Shown here piece by piece: positions 47,991-59,019 of a stretch of 64,000 nucleotides of DNA. The first letter of the stretch is position 1; each line of letters starts with the position of its first letter. Location: the NCBI RefSeq assembly GCF_022539315.1, contig NC_066313.1:33703059-33767058 (forward strand), in the 5' to 3' direction. The notes under the pieces are model-generated. The model worked only from the letters and a program-made list of their open reading frames with translations, ran no database searches and had not been told where the DNA came from. The position numbers and the translations under genes are program-made. The DNA is from Serinus canaria (taxonomy: Eukaryota > Chordata > Aves > Passeriformes > Fringillidae).

Positions 47991-48749
47991 TTGGCTCTTA
48001 TCTCCAGGAACGAAGAATTGCCTCAAGAAGAAATTTTGCAGCACATAAACTTCTCAAAGATGCTTTTCAAGCCTTCTCTTTCCTTCCAGTGTTACTTTCC
48101 CTCCCAGATCTTGTAAGCGAGTTGCTATTCATTTACAAAACCACACACCATATATTGAGAAATGAGCAGAAACCACAACATTAATTTCCATGGAAGTATT
48201 CAAACCTCGGGCCTGCTTTCAGCTGGTCTGCTTTTCAAATTACCAAACCTTTCCAATTATCCACTCCGCATAATAATCTTTCTGCTTAGCCTAGCACATC
48301 AGCCTTTCTAAGGGGAGACAGGTGTCCTCTATCTCCAGCAAGTGGACAAAATTCATTTAACTGGAGAAAATCAGTGACTTTGAACATCAGTTCTATTAAA
48401 GCATCATCAGCAGCCAAAGAAACAAACAGCCATCTGAGCAGGCTTTATCTGATCCTTTTCAGGCTTCATCTGTTCCCCTCCTGACTTCTGAAGCATCGGG
48501 TGCATAGTGAATGAATCAGTGAGTTTATCCTGGTGGCAAGCAGAGAGATAAATGTACTGTGTCACATGGGAGTCACTTCATCCTGGGCTGGGTGTTTCTG
48601 GCACAACTGATGCAAGTGCAATAAGGTCAGTCTGGATGACTAGCACAGAAATAAACATTTCAGGCAGGGCTGCCTGAAATTAAGTGAGATAAATTCCCTC
48701 CTTACTAATACAGAGGCACAAGAGCTAAAGGTGATTTTGAATCAGTCCC
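47991..48749. other. Intergenic, nothing recognised
   Basis: Unique sequence without coding or repeat signature that I can name. Confidence 0.5.
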
Positions 48750-48870
48750 AAGAATCATCAGTTAAAGGTGATTCAATGGGTTGGAAGGGACTTTTAAAAG
48801 CCATCTAGCCCAATGCCTCTACAATGAGCAGGAACATCTTCAACCAGAACAGGTTGTTCAGGGCACCATA
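48750..48870 (-). mobile_element. CR1 LINE 3'-end fragment, degraded
   Basis: It starts with AAGAATCATCAG, then has GGGTTGGAAGGGACTTTTAA, GCCATCTAGCCCAATGCC, CAATGAGCAGGAACATCTTC and AACCAGAACAGGTTGTTCAG. This is a reversed CR1 end of about 120 bases with a decayed tail. Confidence 0.85.
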
Positions 48871-51800
48871 AATGCCTGGGACAGAAACAGGACATGCTCT
48901 GTGTTTAGAGTTAGAGCAGAATTTCAAAGGTGCAATGGAAGAAAAGATGAAGAGGTGCTTTAATGTGGGCTGTTCATGAAAGGGACAAAAAGAAAGGACA
49001 CCCAGGCAAGCTGTGACTGACAGCATCAATTACCTTTGGCTCTTCTGTCAAGCAGGTGGTCATAAGGGTTGCACATTGAACAGTGGATCTAAAAATAATG
49101 CACTTAACTGTGTCACTTTTCCACCAGTCCCCTTTGCAGAGTAACTCAGAGTACTTATTTATTGCATATTATCTCCTCTGCACTCTCAGCTGAAGAGGAT
49201 ATTGTTACCTGTGTGTGCCTCAATATCCAAACAGAGGGTTTGAAGCACTGATAGCTGCTTTCTGTTATTTTTCTCCTTCCTTTCAAATGTAAAATTCTGC
49301 AGAGCCTATTCACTCCTTTTCAGTGAAGACTCTGCTTCTGGTTCACATTTGAAACTCTTGTGAAGGAAAGAAATGCCATGCAAGAGTAAGGGAATGATAT
49401 CATGCTAGAAGACTCAGATGGAGTCTAAGAAGGGGTACAGGTTGTGTTGGCCCTTTTAAATGCAGTATAAACCATCAATGTGTTTTTAGAATTGCATGGA
49501 CTTATATTGCAGCTTTACTGCAGCACTGACCCAGTGAGCAGTCCAGGTTAACACCCTGCTCATGTGGGCTGCAACTGAGCAGCACAAAGGCAGTAATGAA
49601 CTGCCAGAAACGGGGAGTAAACTGGTCATTAATTAAACATCAGTGACACAATAATGGTTATGTTAAGAATATTTTTGAAATCTAGCCACATGTAATGTAA
49701 TCTAATGGAAGTGCTGGGGGACATAGAAACTAGCTATGTATGTGTTGCATGCACAGAATATGTCATTTTAAATTTCAGAGGGACCACGTGCCATGAGGTA
49801 AGACTGTGAGTAATAGGATGAAGTTATGTATAGGAAAGTTTACAATGAATTACAGGAGAAATTAATTAACTGTGCTGAGGTAGTTTAGAGTCATAGTTTC
49901 CCAAAGGAAGCAGGGAAGTCACAATTTATTTGTCATCTAAGACCAAAGTATTGCATATTCTAGACTGTGGATGTTTGAGACCAGTCCCTTACTGGTGTCT
50001 GGATTACAGTAGATACCTAATAGAGTATTTTAATCAACTCAGCTTTCCCTGAGCCTATTCATCTAAAGGCTCAGACTTTCTACCCTACTTGCATGCCTAA
50101 AGAAACATGGAGCTGCCTAGTGGGATTTTTAAAAGCACCTTTGAAAAAAGAGCTTGTGTCCTATCAGCCTTGTCTTTGGAGTGGAATCTCTAGTGCAACA
50201 GTGAAGAGTGTGTGAGTGCCACTAAACCAAACTTCCAATGAATGAAATTACCTTGGTACAAACATTGTTAGGGAAAGGGCAAACAAGCCACTGTGTTGGT
50301 GCACCCCCCCACCCCTCCTCAGGTCTGCTCTGTGATCCCAGGGATTCCTGCTAGGCCCTGGCCTTGTGTAAGGAGCTGGGTGGTGAAGTGTCCCTTGATT
50401 ATATCAGGTACTGCAGATGCCTGGCTAAATGAAGGACAAGAACAGGAATAATCAGCCATCCCCTGACAACCCTGGAACATTCCCCACCTGAGTAGTTGTC
50501 TCCAGTACTGTTGGTATTGCTAAACCCTTCTGCACCCTTACTCTTTGCACCCTTGCCTTTTTTCATCCCTGATTGCTGTGTAAGTGACTCTTTACTGATG
50601 CTGATCTCATTTTCCTTTGTACTCTTCATCAATGCAATCAGAACTAGAGGGAGCCTTGCCAGTGAAATATCTTAAAAATATCTTAAGCCTCACTTCCACA
50701 AGTTTATATTAAAACCTGCTTTGGCTAATACCTTTGATGGTGATTCTTCAAGTGGCCTAAACCACTCATTTCCAACAAACTGGCATAGCCAGCAGGATCC
50801 TAAATCAGGATTTGTGACATATACTATACTTGAAATATAACTTTGGAATTTCTGGTATGACAGTTCAATGCTGTCATATACAATAGTAAATAGAAAATTT
50901 CAGCAGAAATTGAATAGTTTGTTTTCCAGCTTTTCATCTCTCAAGCATGCAGGATAAACAAGTAGGCAGTTATTGCTTTGGAGGTGTCTCTGGGCATCAC
51001 ATCCTTGATGGTGAATGATGGAACAGACAGTATTCTCCACTGAATTTAGATACTTATTATTATTTGTAAAATATTACTATTCAATTTTCTTTTTTTTTTC
51101 ATGACCAGAGAAAGTTGTCATCCTGATTCTATCTAACATGCTGAATCCTGGTTTATTCTTTGGGGGAGCCATTTAGACTGCTAACAATTAATTTTAATTC
51201 TCAGATGACTGAGAATAAAAAATTACAAACCAAGGATCTCAAGAATATGTCATCCTCCAATCAGACTTTTGTCAAGTTCTGTATTATTTCAATTTAGGAT
51301 ATGAGGGTTATGGTAGTTCAGTCTTCTAACAATTAAAATAGTGGAATAACTCCTGAAGGAGTGCTAAATTCTGCTTATGTTCTGATCTCAGTTCTGATTA
51401 GGAAAACAAATAAAATATAGGGATGGGCATGATGTTCTTAGCTGGTATAAATTACCTTGATTTTACTGAACATGCTGGAATTACACTGTTGTACGTCAGC
51501 TGAGGCTCTAACACAAGTTTGCAGGATGAATTCCCTTCCTCAAATACTACAAAGTTTCTGCAGATTACAGTGTTATATGTAAGCCCTCTCTTCAGCACCT
51601 GCCAGAAAGGTTAACAAATAGATTCATCATGCTATAGCTGTGATGCTTCTTTTTCCTAAAGCATAAAACATCTGGTGCACTATGTCATTCTTAACATCTG
51701 TCAGCCATATTTACTAAATGCCAAGCAAGATACACTTTTTCCAGTGACCTATTTTTCTAACTATTTCCTTGCACATGCTTCTTCTAAGCTATTCTTTCCA

Positions 51801-52096
51801 GGTCCAGTCCCAGATAGAAATGTAAAATTTGCCAAACAGGGTTAAAGCCATGGCAAGCCAGATACGAACCCGGAAGCACCCATGCCAATGAAGGTTGGGT
51901 CCCACCATCCCCCCAAATAATGAAGCAAAGGGTCCCTTTCCTGCTGGCACAGGAAATTGGTGCAAAAAGTTTCTGAGCAGTGCTATGGTCAGAGTGAGCA
52001 CTTCTAGAAACATCTGTGGCTGTGCTGCTCATGTTGTGACCATTTTGATTGTGGCTGTCCCTGTCCAGAGCTTGCCCAGGCTATGTGCTCATCTCA
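48871..52096. other. Intergenic, AT-rich, nothing recognised
   Basis: Unique sequence, strongly AT-rich at 50.6-51.8 kb. The segment 51783-52096 has a moderately GC-rich composition and no assignment. A C-run lies at 50304-50318. Confidence 0.45.
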
Positions 52097-52179
52097 CTGT
52101 CCTGGGTTCAGCTGGGATAGAGCTGATCTTCCTCCTAGCTCCTGGCATAGCTCTGTGGTTTGGGTTTAGGATGACAATC
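52097..52179 (+). mobile_element. Fragment resembling the start of an avian ERV LTR
   Basis: It begins TGTCCTGGGTTCAGCTGGGA, then ATAGAGCTGATCTTCCTCCT, a GTTTGGGTTTAGGATGAC stretch and decay. This matches my memory of an abundant avian ERV LTR that starts TGTCCTGG.TT..GCTGGGAT. Only about 80 bases remain, with no partner LTR and no internal viral sequence, so it is a relic without coding capacity. The family assignment is from memory. Confidence 0.55.
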
Positions 52180-53282
52180 TAAATCTGATGGCTCTGATGA
52201 AGCAGAGATTCCCAGTAATTACTTTTTGGAGGTTAGACATGATAAACAAACAGTGAGGAAGGCTGAGGGTGATCAGAGGCTTTGCAGTTATCCCAAGTTA
52301 ATCTGTGTAAGGTCATTTGTTGTAAATTTGCTTGTTCAGCTGCAGTCTCTAATGCTGTCTCATATCTGTCTAGTACTGTTTCTTCCTAGCCAAGAAAGTC
52401 ATCTGCTAGAGCATGGTTTCTTTTATTTTCTCAGATGATTTTTTCCCCACACCCAGTATTTAATTTATTTGATAACTTCTTTACCCATAATCAGATTTTT
52501 CCTCCCTTCCCCAAAAGCAAGCTGAAGAGGATCATAAACCTACATCTGAGTCTGAATGATTTTTTCCTTAAAATATAAAAAGAACATAAAAGATAACTTT
52601 ACTTAATAATCTTCTGTATTTTACAAAAAATCTTTTATCTGCCCAAAGTTTAAAAAAGCTTAATAGTTTAAAAAATTCTGAATTTACTTCTGAATTCTCA
52701 GTGCTCATCAAAATAACCATCAGACATATATCTCAGTGATGAAATCAAGGCATACTGCTGCAATTCTTCTTCATTGTGAGTGTCCATTCAGAGGACATCC
52801 TTGAAAAACAAGGATAACACAGGGACAGGATGACCAGCTAAGCAGTGTAGCTGACCAAGTGCTCAGTGCTTGAGCCTGAATTCTGGTTCTCTATTGTTTG
52901 GGAATGTTGGTGGACCTTTATACTCCACAAACTTCTAATATGACCTTGGACATGGCACTGAGAAAAATGAGGTACCAAGGCTCTCACAGGACAGTTCTTT
53001 CATTGCAAGGATTGTTGTGGGTTACAAATCACACATAAAATGTTGTGACAGCTGAGATGGGCTATACTTAGGGATCAAAGACTTTTACACTCTTAGCTCA
53101 CTTACCTCAGTCTGATTTGCATGGGTCAGGATTGACTCAAGGCACTTTTTAAACACCTTGGAAAGTCAAAATGGTTTCAAAGCAAGGGGAGATTCTTGTT
53201 TCTGAGATGCCCTTCAGCAGATGGATGTCAGAAACTCTTCCATTTTTAAGATGTTAGCACCCAGCCTTGAGATGCAAGAAAA
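52180..53282. other. Intergenic, nothing recognised
   Basis: AT-rich unique sequence, with very AT-rich parts at 52.43-52.70 kb. Confidence 0.5.
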
Positions 53283-53895
53283 AGCATCCTGGCTTGTGTG
53301 CAAAAGCACCCTGGCCTGGATCAGCACTGGTGTGGCCAGCAGGAGCAGGACAGTGACTGTCCCCTGTACTGGGCACTGGTGAGGCCACAGCTCCAATCCT
53401 GTGTTCAGTTCTGGGCCCCTCACTGCAGAAGGACATTGAGGGGCTGGAACATGTCCAGAGAAGGGCAATGGAGCTGGGGAATGGTCTGGAGCACAAGTTA
53501 TGAGGAACAGCTGAGAGAGCTGGGAATGTTTAGCCTGGAGAAATGAGTGTGATGGGGGACTTCACTGCTCTCTACAACCCCTGAAAGAAGAGTGTGGCCA
53601 GGTGAGGGTTGGTGTCTTTGCTCATGCAACAAGATATAGAACAAGATGAGATGGCCTCAAGTGGCACCAGAAATATCCAAATTTTGGATATTTCAAAACA
53701 ATTCTTCATGGAAAGGGTAGTCAAGCACTGAAGCAGGCTGCCCAGGGAAGGAGTCACCATCCCTGGAGGTCTTCAAAAGATGTGTAGATGCAGCATTTAG
53801 GGACATAGCTTGCTGATGGACTTGGCAATGCTGGATTAACAGCTGAATGTAATTATCCTAAAAATTTTACCATCCTAAATGATTCCGTGATTCTA
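53283..53895 (+). mobile_element. CR1 LINE fragment, about 610 bp with tail
   Basis: CR1 landmarks in order: AGCATCCTGGCTTGTGTG, GTGTGGCCAGCAGGAGCAGG, CTGGGCACTGGTGAGGCC and CCTGTGTTCAGTTCTGGGCC. GAACATGTCCAGAGAAGGGC and GGGAATGTTTAGCCTGGAGA follow. The tail is GATTCCGTGATTCT at 53882-53895. It is one of the longer copies in the window and is interrupted by small changes. Frames inside it (for example 53298-53546 plus and 53214-53496 minus) are CR1-derived. Confidence 0.94.
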
Positions 53896-55458
53896 AAACT
53901 CATTGTTTTTATGGCTCACAGAGCACTATATTCATCCAGAATAAACAAACTAGTTCATTACACAAAGATTACATAATACATAAACACAAAAGTTATTTCT
54001 ATGAATCATGAAAATAGGTGAGCAAAAAAAAATTTTAAATAAAAAAAGCTTTTATTATGAAATGGAGCAGAGCAAGCCTCTGTGTGTCATGGAGGGCAGC
54101 ACAGACAATTTGGCCTTGGCACCAGAATCAGCCCAGCTCTGTCACTCTGAAGCTGTAAGTGGGCTAAGCAGCCTTGTCCCGGGCAGCTAAGGTCTCTCTA
54201 CGGATGGACTAGTGCCATTTCTGCTCAGTGCTTTCTTGGGCAGTGTAGAAATACCATTGAGTTATCCTCTGTATTTTCAACTGTACTCATATGTCTGGAA
54301 AGAGTCATCCAGTTAACATAGTAGGGCAAAGTCCTGGCCCCAGCGAAATCACTGAACATGTCATCACAGATTTAGAAGATTATAGGAAGCCAGTGCAGTC
54401 CACTCTGCTCAGATCTGCTCCATTAGAATGAGCTGCAGCATCCTGAACTCTTTAACTCCCTGTCAAAAAAGTGTACTATGACACAGAAGTTGATAATAAA
54501 CTATGTACAGGATTTTTTTTCTTAAATAGCAAGACCCTTTAACCTGCAGCCAGATCAGCATACAGTAACTGGGACTCTGATTCCCTGCAGGAGTGGAAAC
54601 TCAACCACCTCCAGAACAAAATTAGTCCAAAAAAGGATTTATTTCAATGTAGAAAATTATTTCTGTGAGCAGCACTGGACAGTGGTGTTTTCTCTAATAA
54701 ATGTTCTAAATTTCAGCTCTCTGATAATCTGGTGACAGTGCTTGGGACGTAGGTGCAAAGCCTTGTGGAAGGGCTCATGGTGCACCAACAAATCTATACC
54801 ATTCCCTCAGCCAGTGTAGTAATCCAAGCAGTGCATAGAGCATCAAGAAAAGCTATGTGTCTCTGGCACAGGCTCCAAAGGATTTTTCTCTATTTACCAC
54901 TCTCTAGAAACACTTTCCAAAGCATGTCACTTGATTCCTTCCTGCTCAAACCACAATGCTTTGACTGGCCCATTGTTACAAAACCCACAAAACTCTACTT
55001 AGAATGGGCATCATAGAGGACAGTAAGGGTCTAAACAGGTCTTCTCTTCCCCTGGGTTTACCAGGTGAATTGCACTGAGCTGTTAGCATGTCTGCTGCAT
55101 TTATGTCCTGGCTGCCAGCTTAGGAGGCCAGGGCTGGTTTGGGAGGCAGGGCAGGTTCACCCCATGATGTATGTCCTCACTTTATCCCTGGCCCTTTCCC
55201 AATCTGACTGTGGGGAATGAGCAAGGAGGAAGGGCAGCAGGGGCCAGCTGGAAGCACCTGCTCTTACACTCATGCAGAATTGCAGGGTGTAAACCCTTGG
55301 TTGATGTGTAACCTGTGAAAAGGGAGAACCAAAGCGAGGCATTGAGCCTTTGCCAAAAAACACACGAGCATTTCAAACCAAATGTCCAAATGAAAACTGA
55401 TTTGCTCTCACCAAAATTTCTCTTCCAGGGTACTCCAGCAGAAAGGCTTTAATTTGTA
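53896..55458. other. Intergenic, nothing recognised
   Basis: Unique sequence. Frames at 54753-55016 plus and 55157-55376 minus show no family features. AT-rich in the first half, with a purine-rich stretch developing after about 55459. Confidence 0.45.
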
Positions 55459-55655
55459 AAACACAGAAATAGAGAAAGAAAAGAAGGAAAGAGAGAAAGA
55501 GAGAAAATGAGAGGAAGGAAGTGGCGGAAGTGGCGGAAGTGGCGGAAGTGGCGGAGTGGCGGAAGGGAGGGAGGGAGGGATGAGGAGGGAGAAGGGAGGA
55601 AGGAGACAGGGAGTGAGGGAGGAATGTAAGGAGGCATGGGGAGGAGAAGGAGGCA
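55459..55655. repeat. Purine-rich tract with GTGGCGGAA minisatellite
   Basis: The + strand here is almost only A and G (AGAAAG, GGAAGG, GGGAGGGAGGGA). The 9-base unit GTGGCGGAA is repeated five times at 55521-55564; the fourth copy lacks the final A. This tract is the complementary counterpart of the long CCTT array that follows on the same strand. Confidence 0.92.
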
Positions 55656-55668
55656 ATGTCTCCGGTGC

Positions 55669-56470
55669 TCCTTTCTTACTTGCTCCTTTCTTCCTCTTCC
55701 TTTCCTGTCTTCCTTTCCTTCCTTGCTTCCGTTCTGCCTTCCTTCCTTCCTTCCTTGCCTTCCTTCCTTCCTTCCTTCCTTCCTTCCTCCTTCCTTCCTT
55801 CCGTCCTTCCTTCCTTCTTCCTTCCTTCCTCCTTCCTTCCTTCTTCCTTCCTTCCTTCCTTCCTTCCTTCTTCCTTCCTTCCTTCCTTCCTTCCTTCCTG
55901 CCTTCCTTTCCTGTCCTTCCTTCCTTCCTTCCTTCCTTCCTTCCTCCTTCCTTCCTTCCTTCCTTCCTTCCTTCCTTCCTCCTTCCTTCCTTCCTTCCTT
56001 CCGCTTCCTTCCTTCCTTCCTTCCTTCCTTCCTTCCGTTCCTTCCTTCCTTCCTTCCTTCCTTCCTTCCTTCCGTCCTTCCTTCCTTCCTTCCTTCCTTC
56101 CTTCCTTCCTTCCTTCCTTCCTTCCTCCCTTCCTTCCTTCTTCCGTCCTCCTTCCTTCCTTCCTTCCTTCGCTTCCTTCCTTCCTTCCGTTCCTTCCTTC
56201 CGTCCTTCCTTCCTTCCTTCCTTCCTTCCTTCCTTCCTTCCTTCCTTCCTTCCCTTCCTTCCTTCCGTCCTTCCTTCCTTCCTTCCTTCCGGACTGCCTT
56301 CCTTACTTACGTCCTTCCTTCCTGTCCTTCCTCGCCTTCCTGCCGTCCTTCCTTCCTTCCTGCCGTCCTTCCTGCCTTCCGCCTTCCCTTCCTTCCTTCC
56401 GTCCTTCCTTCCTTCCTTCCTTCCGTCCTTCCGTCCTTCCTTCCTTCTTCCTTCTCGTCCTTCCCTTCCT
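55669..56470. repeat. Long imperfect (CCTT)n tetranucleotide array
   Basis: About 800 bases of C and T, mainly the unit CCTT, with phase shifts (CTCC, TTCTTCC). Scattered single G interruptions occur mostly as CCGTCC, TTCCGCTT or CTGCC. Phase slips and G changes keep all three frames open as FLPSFLPS-type frames up to about 490 codons. These are artefacts of composition. The interruptions are commoner in the right half, as expected for an old array decaying from its ends. Confidence 0.97.
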
Positions 56471-56700
56471 CCTTGCCTTCCTTCCTTCCCTCCCTCCCCT
56501 CCCTCCTCCCTCCGTCCCTCCCTCCCCCCTCCCTCCTCCCTCCCTCCCTCCCGCCCGCCCTCGCCCTCCCTCCTCCCTCCCTCCCTCCCCCTCCCTCCCT
56601 CCCTCCCTCCCTCCCGACCCTCCCTCCCTCCCTCCGTCCCTCCTCCCTCCCTCCCGCCCTCCCTCCCTCCCGCCCTCCCTCCCTCCCGCCCCCCTCCCTA
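56471..56700. repeat. (CCCT)n array with dense C runs
   Basis: The CCTT array changes here into CCCT units with CCCTCCC repeated many times and G interruptions (CCCGCCC, CCGTCC). The minus strand is a long series of GGGAGGG blocks, so it has strong G-quadruplex potential. The + strand has i-motif potential. The minus-strand frame 56307-56717 (REGG repeats) is an artefact. Confidence 0.96.
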
Positions 56701-56776
56701 CTCCATCCTCCAGACACCCCCGTCCCTTGGATTATTGTATTGTCCTCTTACTCTGTTTTAGCCCTCTCTAATCGCA

Positions 56777-56972
56777 CCTGCACAACCCCTCCCCGGTGCG
56801 GGAGAGGCCCCAAGCCCCGTGCCTCCCTCCAGCCCCGTTCCCGGAGGGATGCGCTCCGTGCCGTCCCACGCACTCCCTGCGGCGGGGCCGGGCAGCAGCA
56901 CGGGGACAGCGGCGGGAGCGCGGCTGGGACCCGCGGGGAGCAGGGAGCTGCTGCCGCGGCGGGCGAATACGT
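56777..56972. promoter_or_regulatory. Orphan CpG-rich patch next to the microsatellite cluster
   Basis: About 195 bases are clearly richer in G+C and CpG than the surroundings, with strings such as GCGGCGGGGCCGGGC, GACAGCGGCGGGAGCGCGG and CTGCCGCGGCGGGCG. It carries no long protein motif; frames through it merge into the repeats on both sides. It may be a small CpG island with promoter activity, or GC-rich sequence spared next to the repeat. No known exon is identified. Confidence 0.45.
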
Positions 56973-57031
56973 GTGTGTGTGTGTCTGTGTGTCTGTCTGT
57001 CTGTCTGTCTGTCTGTGTCTGTGTGTCTGTC

Positions 57032-57083
<52 letters not shown>
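56973..57083. repeat. Compound (GT)n/(GTCT)n microsatellite
   Basis: Begins as GTGTGT, passes through several GTCT blocks (about 56993-57032), and ends in a run of about 22 GT units to 57082. The alternating purine/pyrimidine pattern is Z-DNA prone. Frames reading CVCVCVC on + and THTHTHT on minus are artefacts. Confidence 0.97.
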
Positions 57084-57085
<2 letters not shown>

Positions 57086-58029
57086 CGCGTCCTCAAGGCT
57101 CTGTGGTGATGTAAAGACAGCCATATCCCTCTTCTCCCCATGCTCCAGGCTCTTAGAGCTCTTAGAGCTCTAGAGATGGAGAGCAGCTGTGCTGATGGAG
57201 GAAAGTGAGTGCTTCCTGCAAAGACTGTGTGAGGAAAGGTGAGACAGGCTGTAATAGCACAGGAAGGATAAAAGGGCACTGCATTAATTGCTGGGGGTCT
57301 CCAAAAGCTGATGGGTAGGTAAGTCTTTGCAAGAGCAAGATATATCTCCACAAAGATGTCTGTAAAGGGGTTCAGGAATGAAAACCCTGTATTAACCCAT
57401 GGCACTAGTCTTGTTGATTTTCTCAGAGTTTTATAAAGATGAAAGGACACCCAAGAGCAGGTGGACACCTCTAAGAGCAGGATTTACCAGCTTTCCGAGT
57501 AGGAGCCATTTAGAAACAAGGAGCTTAATTCCTTGAAAAATTGCATTAAAGAAATCATCACTTGTAGGAAGGGAAAAAGCCAGTGGACAGCTGGATCTGA
57601 GACATGATACCCACCATCAAATGAAAAACAACTAGAAAGGACTCTACACATGTGAATTTAATAAAGCAAACTTTCTTAAGTGGTCTTAATGTCCCCCATG
57701 TTGCAGACCTTTATTTCTCCCTTTCATCATCTCACATTTAATAGCATGCAATGAACTGGGATGTCATGAATTCCTAACATCTATTTCTGATCACATTCTC
57801 AGAAGTCCACCACTGCTTTTCTCATGGACATCTTTTTCTTCCAGAGAAAGAGCCACAAGCAGTTATAAGCCACTGTCAGTGAAAGTGGAGGAAAAAAGAA
57901 GGCAGAAATGTCATGGCAAAGTAACCTGACATTTCCAAAGACCTCTGCAGGCACTTTCAATCCAAGCCAAGAAATCACTGGGGGCAGAGAATTACAAACA
58001 GCTCTTTGCAGCTGGTCCGTGTGCAGATG
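57084..58029. other. Intergenic, nothing recognised
   Basis: Unique sequence. A short local repeat of CTCTTAGAGCTCTTAGAGCT lies at about 57149-57172. The 236-codon minus frame 56758-57468 is mainly repeat and CpG patch and I do not accept it as a gene. Confidence 0.45.
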
Positions 58030-58268
58030 TTTAAAAGCTAACGCCCCCACCGCAGCAGGGAAAGCGCAGCCCAGGCCCGCAGGCACACCTAAGCCCCTCC
58101 CGTATGTCCCTAAAAAGCCAGGGCTGTGTGGGATTTTCGGAAGAGGCCGAGGAGGTATTTCCCCTGCTGCCGAGGGGGATCCCCGCAGCGCAGCATCCCT
58201 CTCGCCCCACTGGGGCGCTGGCCGTGGTGCTGAACCACCGCCCTGCCCTGCCGCCGAGCTGCCGGCTA
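58030..58268. promoter_or_regulatory. Second CpG-rich patch
   Basis: About 240 bases rich in CpG (ACCGCAGCAGGGAAAGCGC, CCCCGCAGCGCAGC, GGGGCGCTGGCCGTGG, GCCGCCGAGCTGCCGGC). It lies 1.06 kb from the patch at 56.8 kb. Frames exist on both strands (57908-58285 plus, 58031-58339 minus) without family features. It could be a small promoter or enhancer for an unseen transcript. Confidence 0.4.
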
Positions 58269-58364
58269 TTCACAAACAAGAATGAGAACATCTTCCCTAG
58301 TGTTTTCTGTTTCTTTTCCCTCTCCTTTTTCATTCCCATGCTTTCTATTTTTCTATTTTTTTCC

Positions 58365-58380
58365 TTTTTTTTTTTTTTTT
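58365..58380. repeat. Poly-T tract (16 T)
   Basis: Run of T at the end of a T-rich stretch, about 20 bases before a CR1 copy. Confidence 0.9.
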
Positions 58381-58401
58381 CCCATTAAGACACAGAAAAA
58401 T

Positions 58402-58568
58402 GTTGTCCAGGGAAGTTGTGGATGCCCCATCCCTGAAGGTTTTCAAGGCCAGGTTGGATAGGATTTTAATCTGCCTGGTCTAGAGTAAGGTGTCCCTGCC
58501 CATGACAAGGGTATTGGAACCAGATGATCTTTCAGGTCCCTTCCACCCCAAGCTGTTCTATGATTCTC
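58402..58568 (+). mobile_element. CR1 LINE 3'-end fragment
   Basis: Contains GTCCAGGGAAGTTGTGGATG, AGGTTTTCAAGGCCAGGTTG, AAGGTGTCCCTGCCCATGAC and AGGTCCCTTCCACCCCAAGC, and ends with TTCTATGATTCT, a well-preserved tail. It is strongly 5'-truncated. Confidence 0.95.
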
Positions 58569-59019
58569 TTTCAACATTTTCATCCTGGCATGTGGCTTGT
58601 CTAGCCAGCCCACCTTTCAGTTAATGAGGGCACAGTTTTTATTACAGGAACTAAAAAAGAAAGAAAATTATGGAACTAATGTCTCCAATCACATGATATT
58701 AGGTCCATTAAAAAGCCTCACTGATGAGACACAGAGATAGAAGTGTTCAGTTCAAGATACTGCAGCCATGCTTCAGAGTCTCCAGAGTGGCCTCCTAAGT
58801 GAAATGAATTGCCTCACTCACTATGGAAACTGACATTGTGTCAGCTCTTTGCTTGTGTATCAAGTTCATAACAGGAAGAAGAGGAACTCAGAACATTCCA
58901 ATAGTAATTTGTTCATCTAAGTGACTCAATGTTGGAGCAAGATAGTAGAGAAAGGTCTTATGTATTTTATGGATTTCCCTAGTGCTAGAGCATTTTAAAC
59001 TTCTAAAATGATACAGCTG
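58569..59019. other. Intergenic, nothing recognised
   Basis: Unique sequence between two CR1 fragments in the same orientation. Confidence 0.5.

Noticed and set aside
55669..56700. CRISPR-like or satellite array
   Set aside because: No spacer/repeat alternation; it is a simple tetranucleotide array in a vertebrate context.
55556..57114. Long + strand open frames (up to 492 codons) rich in FLPS and SLPP
   Set aside because: They exist in all three frames because CCTT/CCCT lacks stop codons. No domain, splice signal or start context supports a protein.
56307..57468. Minus-strand frames rich in REGG and TH repeats
   Set aside because: Reverse reading of the same microsatellites and the GT tract; composition artefact.
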